Below are positions 14,447-24,347 of a DNA stretch of 64,000 nt, piece by piece. Under the pieces are notes generated by a model that had not been told where the DNA came from, made no database searches, and saw only the letters and a program-made list of their open reading frames with translations. Position numbers and translations under genes: made by a program. The stretch is from Pseudoalteromonas sp. MEBiC 03607 (GTDB lineage Bacteria > Pseudomonadota > Gammaproteobacteria > Enterobacterales > Alteromonadaceae), in contig NZ_SRRY01000001.1 of the NCBI RefSeq assembly GCF_004792295.1, positions 3,355,501 through 3,419,500 on the forward strand, in the 5' to 3' direction. How positions within the stretch are numbered: position 1 is the stretch's first letter; the number at the start of each line of letters is the position of its first letter.

Positions 14447-17400
14447 TCAATTATTTCCAGAAATTTCTTCCGTCGCCTCCTGACGCAGTTTCTGGGCATC
14501 CATGCCGTTTAGCCGTTCAATGGCCCTGTCTGCGGCACTCTGACGATTTCCATCAACGTTTAGCGTGCTTCCTGAGCCGGTGAGTCGTTCCAGATCCAGT
14601 GACGGCACTTCAGGTAGGTTGCCCGTGATCGACAAAATACCTATCCATTCATCCAGATTGACTTGGCTCCAATCTACCTGGTTTAACTGACTCGCGGTCA
14701 AACCTTCACAGTTTGGTGACTTGGCACTGCCCCAACCAAGGCCCAATTGAGGACGTACTTGTTCTTGAATTATCCGTGAAAGCGGCGAAGTAAAGCAGCA
14801 ATATGATTGCCGTTTCTCAACACAGGCACCTAAGAACTTAGACTTGCAGTAAGAGCCTACGTAGTGGCAACTCTTCAATACCCGCTTAGCGTTCATCTCA
14901 AACTCACTCTGCTCACATTTCCAGATAAGCTGAATGAGGATCATGGTGACTGAGTAAATCATGTAGGCCGTCATAACCGTACTCAGAACCGCGCCAGCAG
15001 CGCCACCCAGCGCAAAGTTACCACCCGATACAACACCATCGGCTCCAACCGCGCCACCAACGTTACTAAACAGTGCCGATTGCGCCCCCGAACCAAAGGT
15101 AGAGCCTACCCACTCAGCCGTTTTGTTGGTCAACACCTGCATAAAGCCAGTCGCAGCTTGCTCCGCTCCCGCGCCAGCAGCCGCTGATGGCCCAGCCCCC
15201 ATGAGAGAGTCCCATGCAGACACAAAAGGCTCTTTAACCGCACTCCAGGTACTCGTGATCGGTTCCCTAAGCGTATTCCACGAACCATAGATTGCCGAAG
15301 ACGGATTCATGGCCATGACTGCCGTATCAAGCTTGTTAACCGCCACTATCATCGTGATGTAGTCCGATAACGACACGCCACTTGGCTTTTCACAGCAATC
15401 CACTATGCCACCAACGGCTTTTTTGCACTGGCCAGCATTACCTTTAAAGACCGTACACTCGACGTTATCTTGGCCATCAGCTCCCGTGCATGACATATCA
15501 TTGGTCATAAACTGCGCAGCATTGAGCATCGCAGCGGCCTCTGCAAAGTTAGCCTGCTTGATTGACTCTGGCTCTAAACAATCTGTGCCCATACAGCGAA
15601 CTGGGCCCTCACAGTTGAATTGAGTTTCCATTCGTGCATTTTGCACTTCAACGCTTTGTCCACAGTCATACACCAGACTTTGGATATAACAGAAGCCTTC
15701 ATGACCAGCTCCGCCTTCAGTGCATTCGGTTCTGACATATTGGCAAGCCGGATTTTGCTCTAGCGCTGCACACGTATTGGTGGTCGTGTTTTGTCCGTTA
15801 TTGACGATAGTTTGAGTATTACCATTGGCATCTACCCAGCTATCTGAGCTGCCCATGTTGAACTCAGGATGAGCAGTCGAAGCATTGTAGGTCGCTCTTG
15901 CCCTCCAGCATGAGAGCCCCAGTCCATCAGAGCTTCCACGACTGGTTAAATGAGCAGGAGACGAAACAACCGCCGGATAAAGACTTCCAAGCTTAGCCAA
16001 CTCGCCACTACCAACCGTTAACCCGTCGATTCGTTTTGTGCCAGTATCCAAACACTGCCACTGCACCGCAGTAAACTGATCCGTTTGCATCAAGCATTGG
16101 TCTATGCCCGGATCACTTGATTGATGAACAATGTCTTGCTCTAAGTATTTGCCAGAGAAGGTCAATGAAGCGCTCAGTTTCGCAGGAGCCAAACACTTCT
16201 GAACTTCTCGGCTGCAAGTGTCGAAATCGACTTTGTTCCAGCCGGATTCACATCTGGAACGAGTGACTTCCTGAGGTTCATGCCACGAAATAATCGACCC
16301 ATTAACGACCTTGCACAATGAGCCAACCAAGGTTCCTTTTGGACAGGTCATTTCAGGGTACTTAATGGACGGTTTCGTCTCTGTGACCGATTCTTTATTG
16401 CCCGTCAGTGAGAGTGTCGTTTTCCAACCATTTGCCTTGGATGGCGACTCGGTGATTTTTATCTCAGTATTTTGATTATCAAAAATCCTCAGTGTCGCGT
16501 TTCCAGTTTGCATAGTACTGCTGTGCTGTGGAACAAAGCTGAGCGTTTCAGAGCTAAAGCAACCGCGCTCAATGGACCAGCTTTGTTGATGTGTTTCAGC
16601 GGATACACGTCGCTCTAACTGACACTGAGTAAGCGTGCTGATCTTCTCGCACACCTGGTAATCCGGTACATGCTTGGTTTCAGTAAATGGCGTAATCGTC
16701 TGAGTAGGCTCACAGGCCTCAAAACTACTCGGCATAAGATTGGATACCACACACTTTGGATCGCTGGTTTGCAATCCACAGTCATAGGTATCGGTAAAAC
16801 GAATGCATTCACCTTTATCATTGGTCTCGGCACATTCTGACGACATGAATCCACAGGAAGGATTTGCTTCAAGCACTTGGCAGGCCTGATTTTCAATCCC
16901 CTTATAGCTTTCGTCATCCACACTCACTTGTACACGCCGACACAAAGGCGATATGCCAGCCACAGGGCTTGGGGCAAAATAGGATTCACAAACTGAAACA
17001 CCATTGACCACCGTACATCCGTTGGTTGAAGAAGGCTGATCCGTGCATTGAATGCTGTAGTCTGAAAACTTCGTCGGGATATCCGCTGCTTGTTCGATAC
17101 AGGATTGTGGCGACCAACTATCATTCATCACCACCTTGGTTGGATCAAAGCGCACCTTGATGCGTGCATACCCCTCACCACTACCCGTTACCGATACGCG
17201 AATTTTTACCGGCACTTCTAAACCTGGTTCTACCGCTTTTAGCTTGGCAGTGAGATCGGTATTTGGATTGCGCTCCCAACTGGTACTGAGCTCGCAGCGA
17301 CCTGCCGTTTCTGGTGGAAAGTTATTGTTCGGCCCAGACCAGACTTTCTGATCGCCAAGCCACACTTGCATGTAGTCATCCCATTTGGCGTACTCAAGAA

Positions 17401-18139
17401 CGGCTGAGGTAATCGCATCGGGGTTCACGACTTTGAGTGTGATGGCCTGTTCAAACACTTTACAACGGCCACTCCAGTAGTTGTCACCAATTCGTCCTAT
17501 CCAAACTTCAAGACACCCCTCACCACAAGAGCGAAGGTTCATCGGTCCAGAAACATGCTCAATAATGCCTGCCGTGTAATCGTGAGTAATAGTGCAGCTG
17601 TTAACCGCTGTATTGAGCCTGTCACATTGCTGGTAATTTGGGCTGCCTTCACCTTGAGACTCACAGCCTGGGAAGCTTTGGGTTAATAGATTGGGGTCAG
17701 TTTGAACCGCATCAGTTAATGCCCAAAGGGGATCATTGACCATATCTGGCCGAGACCTGTCTTTGATTTGTTGTAGCGAACGAAACGCGTCACCCGTAGC
17801 GCCAATTTCGGATGCCATGCTCTCTTGGCGCTGCGTCCCCAATTGATTCATGCTGGCATCAGAGCCATAAACGCCCGTTAAGACATCCAATGAGCCCTGA
17901 TCCATACCAGGGAAAAGCTCTTGCAAGTTAATGGACTCATTACCACTGCCATTCGGCACCGACAATGTATTGCCATTGAGTGCGGGCATCGTCCAGTTTT
18001 GCAGCAATTGCTTACCTTCTTGTTGTCCGCTTAGGCCGGATTGGCGCTGCACATCAGCGGCCACACCATGTAAGGGCAAGCACGCCATAGTGATTGATAA
18101 AATACCCGCTAACACTCGGGTAAAAAGTGTTGGTTTCAT
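14447..18139 (-). CDS. traN: TraN, outer-membrane mating-pair stabilisation protein, 1230 aa
   Basis: A signal peptide (ILSITMACLPLHGVAA) is followed by a very Cys-rich protein with repeated patterns such as CLVLEANPSCGFMSSEC-like and LEQNPACQYVRTEC blocks, typical of TraN of SXT/IncC type. F TraN is about 600 aa, while SXT-type TraN is about twice as long, as here. It contacts the recipient surface to stabilise mating pairs. A hydrophobic segment near residues 1045-1075 precedes a last Cys-rich region. It is the last gene of the traC-to-traN operon, two bases after traU. Confidence 0.92.
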   Translation of the reverse strand: MKPTLFTRVLAGILSITMACLPLHGVAADVQRQSGLSGQQEGKQLLQNWTMPALNGNTLSVPNGSGNESINLQELFPGMDQGSLDVLTGVYGSDASMNQLGTQRQESMASEIGATGDAFRSLQQIKDRSRPDMVNDPLWALTDAVQTDPNLLTQSFPGCESQGEGSPNYQQCDRLNTAVNSCTITHDYTAGIIEHVSGPMNLRSCGEGCLEVWIGRIGDNYWSGRCKVFEQAITLKVVNPDAITSAVLEYAKWDDYMQVWLGDQKVWSGPNNNFPPETAGRCELSTSWERNPNTDLTAKLKAVEPGLEVPVKIRVSVTGSGEGYARIKVRFDPTKVVMNDSWSPQSCIEQAADIPTKFSDYSIQCTDQPSSTNGCTVVNGVSVCESYFAPSPVAGISPLCRRVQVSVDDESYKGIENQACQVLEANPSCGFMSSECAETNDKGECIRFTDTYDCGLQTSDPKCVVSNLMPSSFEACEPTQTITPFTETKHVPDYQVCEKISTLTQCQLERRVSAETHQQSWSIERGCFSSETLSFVPQHSSTMQTGNATLRIFDNQNTEIKITESPSKANGWKTTLSLTGNKESVTETKPSIKYPEMTCPKGTLVGSLCKVVNGSIISWHEPQEVTRSRCESGWNKVDFDTCSREVQKCLAPAKLSASLTFSGKYLEQDIVHQSSDPGIDQCLMQTDQFTAVQWQCLDTGTKRIDGLTVGSGELAKLGSLYPAVVSSPAHLTSRGSSDGLGLSCWRARATYNASTAHPEFNMGSSDSWVDANGNTQTIVNNGQNTTTNTCAALEQNPACQYVRTECTEGGAGHEGFCYIQSLVYDCGQSVEVQNARMETQFNCEGPVRCMGTDCLEPESIKQANFAEAAAMLNAAQFMTNDMSCTGADGQDNVECTVFKGNAGQCKKAVGGIVDCCEKPSGVSLSDYITMIVAVNKLDTAVMAMNPSSAIYGSWNTLREPITSTWSAVKEPFVSAWDSLMGAGPSAAAGAGAEQAATGFMQVLTNKTAEWVGSTFGSGAQSALFSNVGGAVGADGVVSGGNFALGGAAGAVLSTVMTAYMIYSVTMILIQLIWKCEQSEFEMNAKRVLKSCHYVGSYCKSKFLGACVEKRQSYCCFTSPLSRIIQEQVRPQLGLGWGSAKSPNCEGLTASQLNQVDWSQVNLDEWIGILSITGNLPEVPSLDLERLTGSGSTLNVDGNRQSAADRAIERLNGMDAQKLRQEATEEISGNN

Positions 18140-18141
18140 GG

Positions 18142-19170
18142 TTAACCTCCCGAGTTACAGCAATCTTGCCAGCGCCACAAAATGTAGAGCGCATCTTCTC
18201 CGGCACCGGGGATCGTTCGCCACTCTCCCCATTTCATGGTGCTTTCACCAATGACATGCGCACTTTCAGTTTCTGGTACAGGGAAGAACATACTCATCTT
18301 GTATTGGGATTTCGGCAGCATGGGTTCGATAACAGGTCGGCATAGCGCACTGTTCCCCATTGTTCGCCTTGCAAGACCACGCCTGTGTTGAGCTGCGATT
18401 GCACGCGCCGCTAAATGGCTGGTGTTTTCTGCTAATGAGCCAAAGGCTAAGGTATGGCCAGATAACGGATAGAGATGCCCCCAACTGCCAGCACACCAAA
18501 ACAACTGGTCGATGGGTTTACCAAGCGTTGATGAGGCAGCGTCAGCGGTACAAGCAGATATAGCCAATGGATTGGCAACGGCAGCCGCTTCAGGCTGAGT
18601 AAAAAAGGCCAGTTCATCGTTCAGCCATGTTGGGTCCAATTCCGACAAATACATCAAGTCAAAGTCCATGTAACCATCGGCATTGCAATTGCCATCCATG
18701 AACAAATCGAGCATGACCAAAAGCGGAAAGGCGTAATAATGGTAATGGTAGAAAGCGAGATCACCGGTGTCGTATTCACCCTCGCCATGACCACCTTGCA
18801 GTCGTCTATCACCTAACGGTAAACGAATCCCTCCCAGGGAAGGCGAACAGCCCGGCGATCTGACCAGTTCAATCAGACGAGCTGGCTCCCACATGCTGGT
18901 AACAATACCTGGTCTTGGCACGCCTAAGTTGTCTTCACATAAGCAAAATGACTTGTTTGATGCGCCGCTTGGGACACTGCCTGAGCCAAGCGGAAGCCCT
19001 GCAACCCGGATAGGAAAAATGCATGACCAGCAAACATCCGTCAGCAACTTGCCCGACAATAAACCCGCGTCTGGGCAGGTCAGGTCGGCTTTAGCAGGAA
19101 TAGATGCGCCCAGGACAAGCATGACAACGAGAGTCCGCAACCGACGATACGTATTATTGAGCTTTTTCAT
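18142..19170 (-). CDS. traU: TraU, conjugative pilus assembly protein, 342 aa
   Basis: The sequence matches TraU: CPDAGLLSGKLLTDVCWSC and IFPIRVAGLPLGSG after a signal peptide, Cys-rich, with periplasmic features such as PLGDRRLQGGHGEGEYDTGDLAFYHYHYYAFPLL. F-type TraU is needed for pilus assembly and DNA transfer. The start at 19170 has AAAGGAG upstream; a slightly longer frame starts with TTG. It overlaps the end of traW by 17 bases, so the two are coupled. Confidence 0.92.
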   Translation of the reverse strand: MKKLNNTYRRLRTLVVMLVLGASIPAKADLTCPDAGLLSGKLLTDVCWSCIFPIRVAGLPLGSGSVPSGASNKSFCLCEDNLGVPRPGIVTSMWEPARLIELVRSPGCSPSLGGIRLPLGDRRLQGGHGEGEYDTGDLAFYHYHYYAFPLLVMLDLFMDGNCNADGYMDFDLMYLSELDPTWLNDELAFFTQPEAAAVANPLAISACTADAASSTLGKPIDQLFWCAGSWGHLYPLSGHTLAFGSLAENTSHLAARAIAAQHRRGLARRTMGNSALCRPVIEPMLPKSQYKMSMFFPVPETESAHVIGESTMKWGEWRTIPGAGEDALYILWRWQDCCNSGG

Positions 19171-20281
19171 GAACAAGCTCCTTTGCTGGAATTTCTTCTA
19201 TTTCAAACGCAAACCCCTTTGCTTGAACAAACGATGGGGTGACTTGCAGATCAAAGCGCTGCTTTAGCGAGGCATTGAGAAGGTAAACCGGACTATCCAA
19301 TGTCTTTTCGAGCGCATTGAGGCGATTCCAGCCTTGGGCACGGTCGAGCTGCGTGGTGATAAGCGTAATGCGGCGCAGTGTCCTATCTTGCGTCTTAAGC
19401 CAATGCGCTACTGCGTCCACTTCCTCAGAGTTCGACGCATTAAACACCACGAGCTGCTGAGTAAATGGCAAGGCTTTGAGCGGGTTAATACGCGTTCCTG
19501 CTGGGATCAATGTTCGGCCATTAGCATCCAATAGTGGCCGCTGCATGACGATGGTTGGATCAACCATTCTTATCCGATACTGCGTGGCTTTGGGTAAGTC
19601 AGTAAATGTTTGGCGAGACCAGAAACGCTCAATGGCTTTTTTCTTTAACGCGCCGAGGTCAAGCGACTGTAAACGCTGCATCGCCACTTGCATCAAATCC
19701 GGTTCTAAAATCGAATGAATCGGACCGCGTTGACCCAATGAACCGCTATTGCCAGTTTCAATTTGTCGCTGCAACCAGTCCTTGCTGTAAACCCCTAGTG
19801 CACTTGCAGTCACCTTGTCATCGTCTATGCGGAAAATGGCAGGCACGCTAGTCACCCGCCAGTGCACAAAGGCTTTCGGATCGATTCGAACCTGAGGAAC
19901 AGGATCAAGTCCCGCCATCAGGGTATGCCAATCACGGATAGCCGCCCCCAAGGTCTTTCCTTCAGGAATTCCCCGAAACAACACAATAGCGCCGGTAGCA
20001 CTGGCCTCTTTAAATAGCTGCTTCAGTGACGAATCACCCAATGAGGACGACGCAAATATCAACCATTCATCGCTGTGTTTGAGCGACACAGGTTGTTCAA
20101 CCGGTGCAAAAGGCTCAATAAATTCAGATGAGCCATCCACAGCACTTTGTAAAATGCTGCGGCTCATTTCGACGATCTTTTTGTCTTCGTCTGACAACGG
20201 ATAAGGCTCTTGTGCCCAGGAAACTTGAACCCAAGACAATGGAGCAACCAACCAAAATAAGAGACATAGTCTTTGCATCAT
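19154..20281 (-). CDS. traW: TraW with fused TrbC-like N-terminal domain, 375 aa
   Basis: A signal peptide (about residues 1-23) precedes a TrbC-type region (residues 70-190; LIFASSSLGDSSLKQLFKEA and VTSVPAIFRIDDD). A TraW-type region follows (residues 215-370; FWSRQTFTDLPKATQYR, then RTLIPAGTRINPLKALPF). In F, TrbC and TraW are separate periplasmic proteins that interact during pilus assembly; here one chain carries both, as in SXT-type systems. A strong AGGAGG SD precedes the double ATG. It is followed by coupled traU. Confidence 0.88.
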   Translation of the reverse strand: MMQRLCLLFWLVAPLSWVQVSWAQEPYPLSDEDKKIVEMSRSILQSAVDGSSEFIEPFAPVEQPVSLKHSDEWLIFASSSLGDSSLKQLFKEASATGAIVLFRGIPEGKTLGAAIRDWHTLMAGLDPVPQVRIDPKAFVHWRVTSVPAIFRIDDDKVTASALGVYSKDWLQRQIETGNSGSLGQRGPIHSILEPDLMQVAMQRLQSLDLGALKKKAIERFWSRQTFTDLPKATQYRIRMVDPTIVMQRPLLDANGRTLIPAGTRINPLKALPFTQQLVVFNASNSEEVDAVAHWLKTQDRTLRRITLITTQLDRAQGWNRLNALEKTLDSPVYLLNASLKQRFDLQVTPSFVQAKGFAFEIEEIPAKELVHEKAQ

Positions 20282-20288
20282 CTACCTC

Positions 20289-20801
20289 CTACCAAAGCGG
20301 CCAAGCGCGACCGACAATCTGCTCGCGCTTAACGGCATTCCAATAGCGGGAGTCGAAACTTGTTGCAGCCTCGCCGGAAAACCAATATTCGTTTTCTTGC
20401 AGCGTCAATGAGCGGCTAAATTCTGTTTCAGCCACACCAAGACGCTGGGCTAATGCCATGCCGGTAGAGACTTGAGCACCATTCACCAGCACATGCTCAG
20501 GAGTCACATTGACTTCATCCCCAGGCATCCCTGTTAGGCGTTTCAGCATACGAGTACCGTCGTTATATAACGGAGCAAGTCCTTTTGAGTGGAAGGCATA
20601 CAAACCATCCTTAACGGGCTCTTTATTCCATAGGTCAATCAGGTACACCGTGGTATCAGGCAGGCAGCGCTCTTGCTGGGTATCAATACCTATTCGGTAG
20701 CGCATCATGGCGTAGGTGCCTACCAAGGCCATGATTAACGCAAGAACGGTCAACCGGATGAGGTATGGCCGCCAAGGCATTCTTTTACGGAGTATCTGCA
20801 T
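20289..20801 (-). CDS. trhF: TrhF/TraF-type signal peptidase-like protein (S26), 170 aa
   Basis: One N-terminal membrane helix (LIRLTVLALIMALVGTYAM) precedes an S26-like periplasmic domain: RMLKRLTGMPGDEVNV carries the general-base Lys and the conserved G-x-PGD, and FSGEAATSFDSRYWN is the late box. Where leader peptidases have the nucleophilic Ser-Met-x-Pro motif, this protein reads CLPDTTVYLID. Family members probably process the pilin or a Tra protein. It overlaps the trbI-like gene by 17 bases with a good AAAGGAGGTG SD. Confidence 0.8.
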   Translation of the reverse strand: MQILRKRMPWRPYLIRLTVLALIMALVGTYAMMRYRIGIDTQQERCLPDTTVYLIDLWNKEPVKDGLYAFHSKGLAPLYNDGTRMLKRLTGMPGDEVNVTPEHVLVNGAQVSTGMALAQRLGVAETEFSRSLTLQENEYWFSGEAATSFDSRYWNAVKREQIVGRAWPLW

Positions 20802-21132
20802 GAGACACCTCCTTTGAGCCTACTGGCACGAATACAGAATCATCTGCACCCACCACCGCTTGGGCATCCAGCACGATAAAACCGGCTGCTTTTAACTTTT
20901 CAATTTGCTGATTGGTCTGAAACAACCTGGATTCGATGTCTTGTTCGCTGGCATTAGGACCCAGTGACAACACCGCCTCCCCAAAATCCACGACTGCAAT
21001 GGGCGTACTTAACGCCAACTGGCTGTGGATGGGTTCGAGTGTTTTCATTAAGAGCCAACTGGTCATTAAACCGCTACCAGCAATAGACAAAGTAATAGAG
21101 GCCATAAATGGCCAAAGCGTGGTCTTATTCAT
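20785..21132 (-). CDS. TrbI-like F-type conjugation protein, 115 aa
   Basis: An N-terminal membrane helix (ITLSIAGSGLMTSWLLM) is followed by a periplasmic domain with IAVVDFGEAVLSL and the C-terminal FIVLDAQAVVGADDSVFVPV, the pattern of F TrbI (a type II inner-membrane protein affecting pilus retraction). It overlaps traC by 8 bases and trhF by 17, so all are coupled. The name is by family resemblance. Confidence 0.65.
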   Translation of the reverse strand: MNKTTLWPFMASITLSIAGSGLMTSWLLMKTLEPIHSQLALSTPIAVVDFGEAVLSLGPNASEQDIESRLFQTNQQIEKLKAAGFIVLDAQAVVGADDSVFVPVGSKEVSHADTP

Positions 21133-23524
21133 AGCCTCGCTCCTTTAACAACTGGGAGATGGCATCAGCAACAGAAAGGCCTTTGCGCGTTAACTGCTTA
21201 ATCGCGTTTACATCTTCTGCACGGGACGAGTACAACAGCTTGTGAAACGGATCGACGATGAGGCGGCCAATCCCGGTGCCCATCTCGGTAATAAAGAAAA
21301 TTTCGGAATAGACACCCGTGACGGTATGAACCGTTTTCAGGTACTCATAACCGCCTTCACCTAATGGCAAACGGCCTTCTTTTTTGAGCGCGTTGATGGT
21401 TTCGGCTTTTTGGCCAAGCAGGTACATATTGGCCGAGTTTTCAGCGATGGCTTTTCCTGTAGGGCTGTCATACAAATCGTTGACCGACTGCGTTACCGTC
21501 ACAGCACTGCCGCCATATTTTCGAAATCGACGGTAACCCGTTTCGATGAACTTACCGACATCACCTTGAGTCAGCAGATCCCAGGCTTCGTCAATGAACA
21601 CAATCTTGCGACGATCCCGCTCACCTAAGTACATCTCTTGTTGGATTTGGTAGATAAGCTGAAGCAACACCACTTGTTGCAGGTGCTTGCGCCCCTTGAG
21701 CTCTTCTAACTCCAAAACGGTGAAACGGTTTTTGAAGCGAATATTGTTGTGGCCATTAAAGAAGCGGCCATATTCGCCCTGTGTCGTAAACGGATAGAGC
21801 TGCTCACCCACGTCCTGCACACGTCGGTCTTCATGATTTTTTAAAGCCTCTGCCACATCATCAACTAACATGGCACGACCTTTTTTCTCCCACAGCTCAC
21901 GGGTCTGACGCTTTAGGTTGGCCATCTGAAAATCGGTTAATGACTGCGTAGGCGCGGCCATTGCGGCCAATAACCCAACCAAAACATCCGCTTCTTCGTC
22001 ATAGTCCTCAACGATTTCAAACGGGTTTAAGCAAATGCCACTGTCCCGCCCGAACTGTAAGAACTCTCCGTCATAAACTTCACACAGTTTTTCATAGGAG
22101 CGGCCAACATCAATCACCCAGCATTGCCCGCCTTCAGATAAGTAGGAGGAGATGATTTCGTTCACCAGGAATGACTTACCCGAACCCGATTGCGCTGCTA
22201 TGCAACAGTTGTAATTACTGCCCGAGTCATAAAGGGATACACTCATGATCTGGCCATTACGGGAAACAAAGTTAATCACCGGCGTGCCAGTGCCTTTCCA
22301 ATCCGCAAACAAAGGCAAGAGAGGGATCACATGCCGTGTCGCCATGGTCTTGAATCGAAACAAGTCGTTCATCGCCTGGCGATCAGCACCAAATGGCAAG
22401 GCATTCAGGAAAATGGGCAAACAGAAGTACTTGTCTTCCATCAGCTCAAATCCGAGTTCTTTGAAATAGGTTCGAGCATTTGAAACAGAGCTGATCGACG
22501 CCTCTTCCGTCGGGGAAAACAGCGTTAAGGTCATATTTGCCCGAATGGGACGATCACCTTCCTGCAAGGCTTCAAAAAGAACATCAAACCCTTTTTTCTT
22601 GGCTGCAAGCACCGGCACAAACTTGAGCATCGGGCCATAGGCCTGATTGACCGCCCATTGACGCTTCGTCTCTAGACGAGATCGCATCGCCTCGGCTGAA
22701 GGAAAGTGAATGGTGACATTCAGTAAAAAGCTTCCGCGTAAACCGCGACTGCCCGTCATCATATCGCCCGCAAAACTTGCGGCATGACCAAACCAGATCC
22801 GCTCAGGCAAGCGCTTAAACGATAAGGTTTTAACTCGGTAATCACCCAGCATCAGACCTTGGCTATCCACCTTGATAGCTCGGTCATAATCCAACACTTG
22901 CTCTCGAAGTGGTTTATCTGCCTCGCTGCGAATTGGAGATGGATTACGCCAAGAAGCATCTTTTCCCCAGTTAAGCTGCGCACTTAATGCCGCGAGCCAG
23001 TTTCGGTCAGTCATCTCAGAGACGCGAAAACCAACCGTTGCCAGCGCTTGCGAGAAAGAAGCCCGAAGCGCGGATGCTCGACTCAACTCACGCTCCGTCG
23101 GTATAGGACTTTCCAAAGGCAATTTGCAGGTGACGATCAGTTGAAAGTTGCGTACCTGAGTCTGGGTCGATTCTTCTATCGGTTGAACCGTGCCCCCATC
23201 GAGGAAATCCGCACGTTTGCGTATCGACGCCCTAAGCAATGGATCGGATTGACGATGCCGTAAGCCCATCATGCGTTGAAGGTCGGTTTGAATATCAGGC
23301 GAGGCGTACAGGCCAAATTGCAGCAAAGTGTCTTTTGGCCAGTCGTTGTTGAGTAGAACATTAACCCTGTCTGCAACAGACTCATCACCACCGGGCAAGG
23401 GGTCACATAGAAAACCAAAGCCAACACTTTGGTCTTCCATGAAAAACAGTTGCTCATCGTCGGAATAGGCCAACACAGGCAATAGCTCAGAAGCTCGTTG
23501 CCCTGAATACAAAGAGGCTTTCAT
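21125..23524 (-). CDS. traC: TraC, VirB4-type ATPase of the type IV secretion system, 799 aa
   Basis: Walker A AAQSGSGKSFLVNE is near residue 445 and Walker B KIVFIDEAWDLL near residue 660, followed by GGSAVTVTQSVNDLY, as in VirB4/TraC ATPases. The protein energises pilus assembly at the inner membrane. I choose the ATG at 23524 (MKASLYSGQ), which overlaps the dsbC stop by one base (TAATG); the longer frame has no SD. The gene heads the traC-trbI-trhF-traW-traU-traN block. Confidence 0.95.
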   Translation of the reverse strand: MKASLYSGQRASELLPVLAYSDDEQLFFMEDQSVGFGFLCDPLPGGDESVADRVNVLLNNDWPKDTLLQFGLYASPDIQTDLQRMMGLRHRQSDPLLRASIRKRADFLDGGTVQPIEESTQTQVRNFQLIVTCKLPLESPIPTERELSRASALRASFSQALATVGFRVSEMTDRNWLAALSAQLNWGKDASWRNPSPIRSEADKPLREQVLDYDRAIKVDSQGLMLGDYRVKTLSFKRLPERIWFGHAASFAGDMMTGSRGLRGSFLLNVTIHFPSAEAMRSRLETKRQWAVNQAYGPMLKFVPVLAAKKKGFDVLFEALQEGDRPIRANMTLTLFSPTEEASISSVSNARTYFKELGFELMEDKYFCLPIFLNALPFGADRQAMNDLFRFKTMATRHVIPLLPLFADWKGTGTPVINFVSRNGQIMSVSLYDSGSNYNCCIAAQSGSGKSFLVNEIISSYLSEGGQCWVIDVGRSYEKLCEVYDGEFLQFGRDSGICLNPFEIVEDYDEEADVLVGLLAAMAAPTQSLTDFQMANLKRQTRELWEKKGRAMLVDDVAEALKNHEDRRVQDVGEQLYPFTTQGEYGRFFNGHNNIRFKNRFTVLELEELKGRKHLQQVVLLQLIYQIQQEMYLGERDRRKIVFIDEAWDLLTQGDVGKFIETGYRRFRKYGGSAVTVTQSVNDLYDSPTGKAIAENSANMYLLGQKAETINALKKEGRLPLGEGGYEYLKTVHTVTGVYSEIFFITEMGTGIGRLIVDPFHKLLYSSRAEDVNAIKQLTRKGLSVADAISQLLKERGYE

Positions 23525-24216
23525 TAACGCCCCTCCAACCAAGCAGAAAGGTCATAAGGACGACCTCGGCTGATGCGACCATCATTGGCGACAATGAAAG
23601 GCACGCCTTGAATGCCCAGGATTTGAGCTGTCACCAAGGTACGCTGCATTGGTTCTAAGTTGCAGGCATCATCCTGTTCTAGGTTACCAATCCGGCCATT
23701 GAGCAATGCATCGGTGGCCGCTTTCTTGTCACGCGCACAGCCAAGCTGGCGAACCTGACGCTCTGAATCAGGACCAAGCACTGGCACAGGGAGAATTTGG
23801 AAGGTGTATTCTTTGGTTAGTGGTAAGGCTTGTTTCAAAAGCTCATGGCAATGCGGGCACCGAGGGTCAACAAAGACCACCACTTTCTTTTTGCCTTCAC
23901 CCAGCGTCAGTGGATTTAAATCATCCATTTTTAAACCAAGACGACTTAAGTCCAGTGTGTTTCCCGCTTCTCGAATTTCTTCAAGGCTGGTAAGCGGCTT
24001 TTTAGACCAGGCATCATAGAGTGTGCCATCAATGACGAACCGGCCACTGTCTGACATGAAAACAATACGGCCATTACTTTCAACCGCTTTCATACCCGTG
24101 ACAGGTAAAGAAACCATGCCGTCAATTTTGCCAACGGGCGACACTTCAGACACAGGTTCAGCTTGAACCAATGGAGACAGCGCAAGCGCCAGAATAATTG
24201 GAGATAGTTTTCGCAT
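23524..24216 (-). CDS. dsbC: DsbC-like periplasmic disulfide isomerase, 230 aa
   Basis: A signal peptide (LSPIILALALSPLVQA), an N-terminal dimerisation-type region and a thioredoxin fold with active site DPRCPHCHELLKQ (CPHC) and the cis-Pro loop GVPFIVAND. DsbC shuffles disulfides, a need explained by the Cys-rich TraN and TraU encoded downstream. It is coupled to traC by a TAATG overlap. A 131-base gap, without recognisable gene, separates it from mosT. Confidence 0.92.
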   Translation of the reverse strand: MRKLSPIILALALSPLVQAEPVSEVSPVGKIDGMVSLPVTGMKAVESNGRIVFMSDSGRFVIDGTLYDAWSKKPLTSLEEIREAGNTLDLSRLGLKMDDLNPLTLGEGKKKVVVFVDPRCPHCHELLKQALPLTKEYTFQILPVPVLGPDSERQVRQLGCARDKKAATDALLNGRIGNLEQDDACNLEPMQRTLVTAQILGIQGVPFIVANDGRISRGRPYDLSAWLEGR

Positions 24217-24347
24217 GAGGAGTCCTCGTTAATGTAAATCGAGGCTCCAGTCTATGCAGTTGTCCTATGTGGACTCGGTTAGATAGATTGAAGAAATCGC
24301 AATCTAACTAGGGGGCTTATAGCTCGTTGAGGTTTGTTATAAACGAA

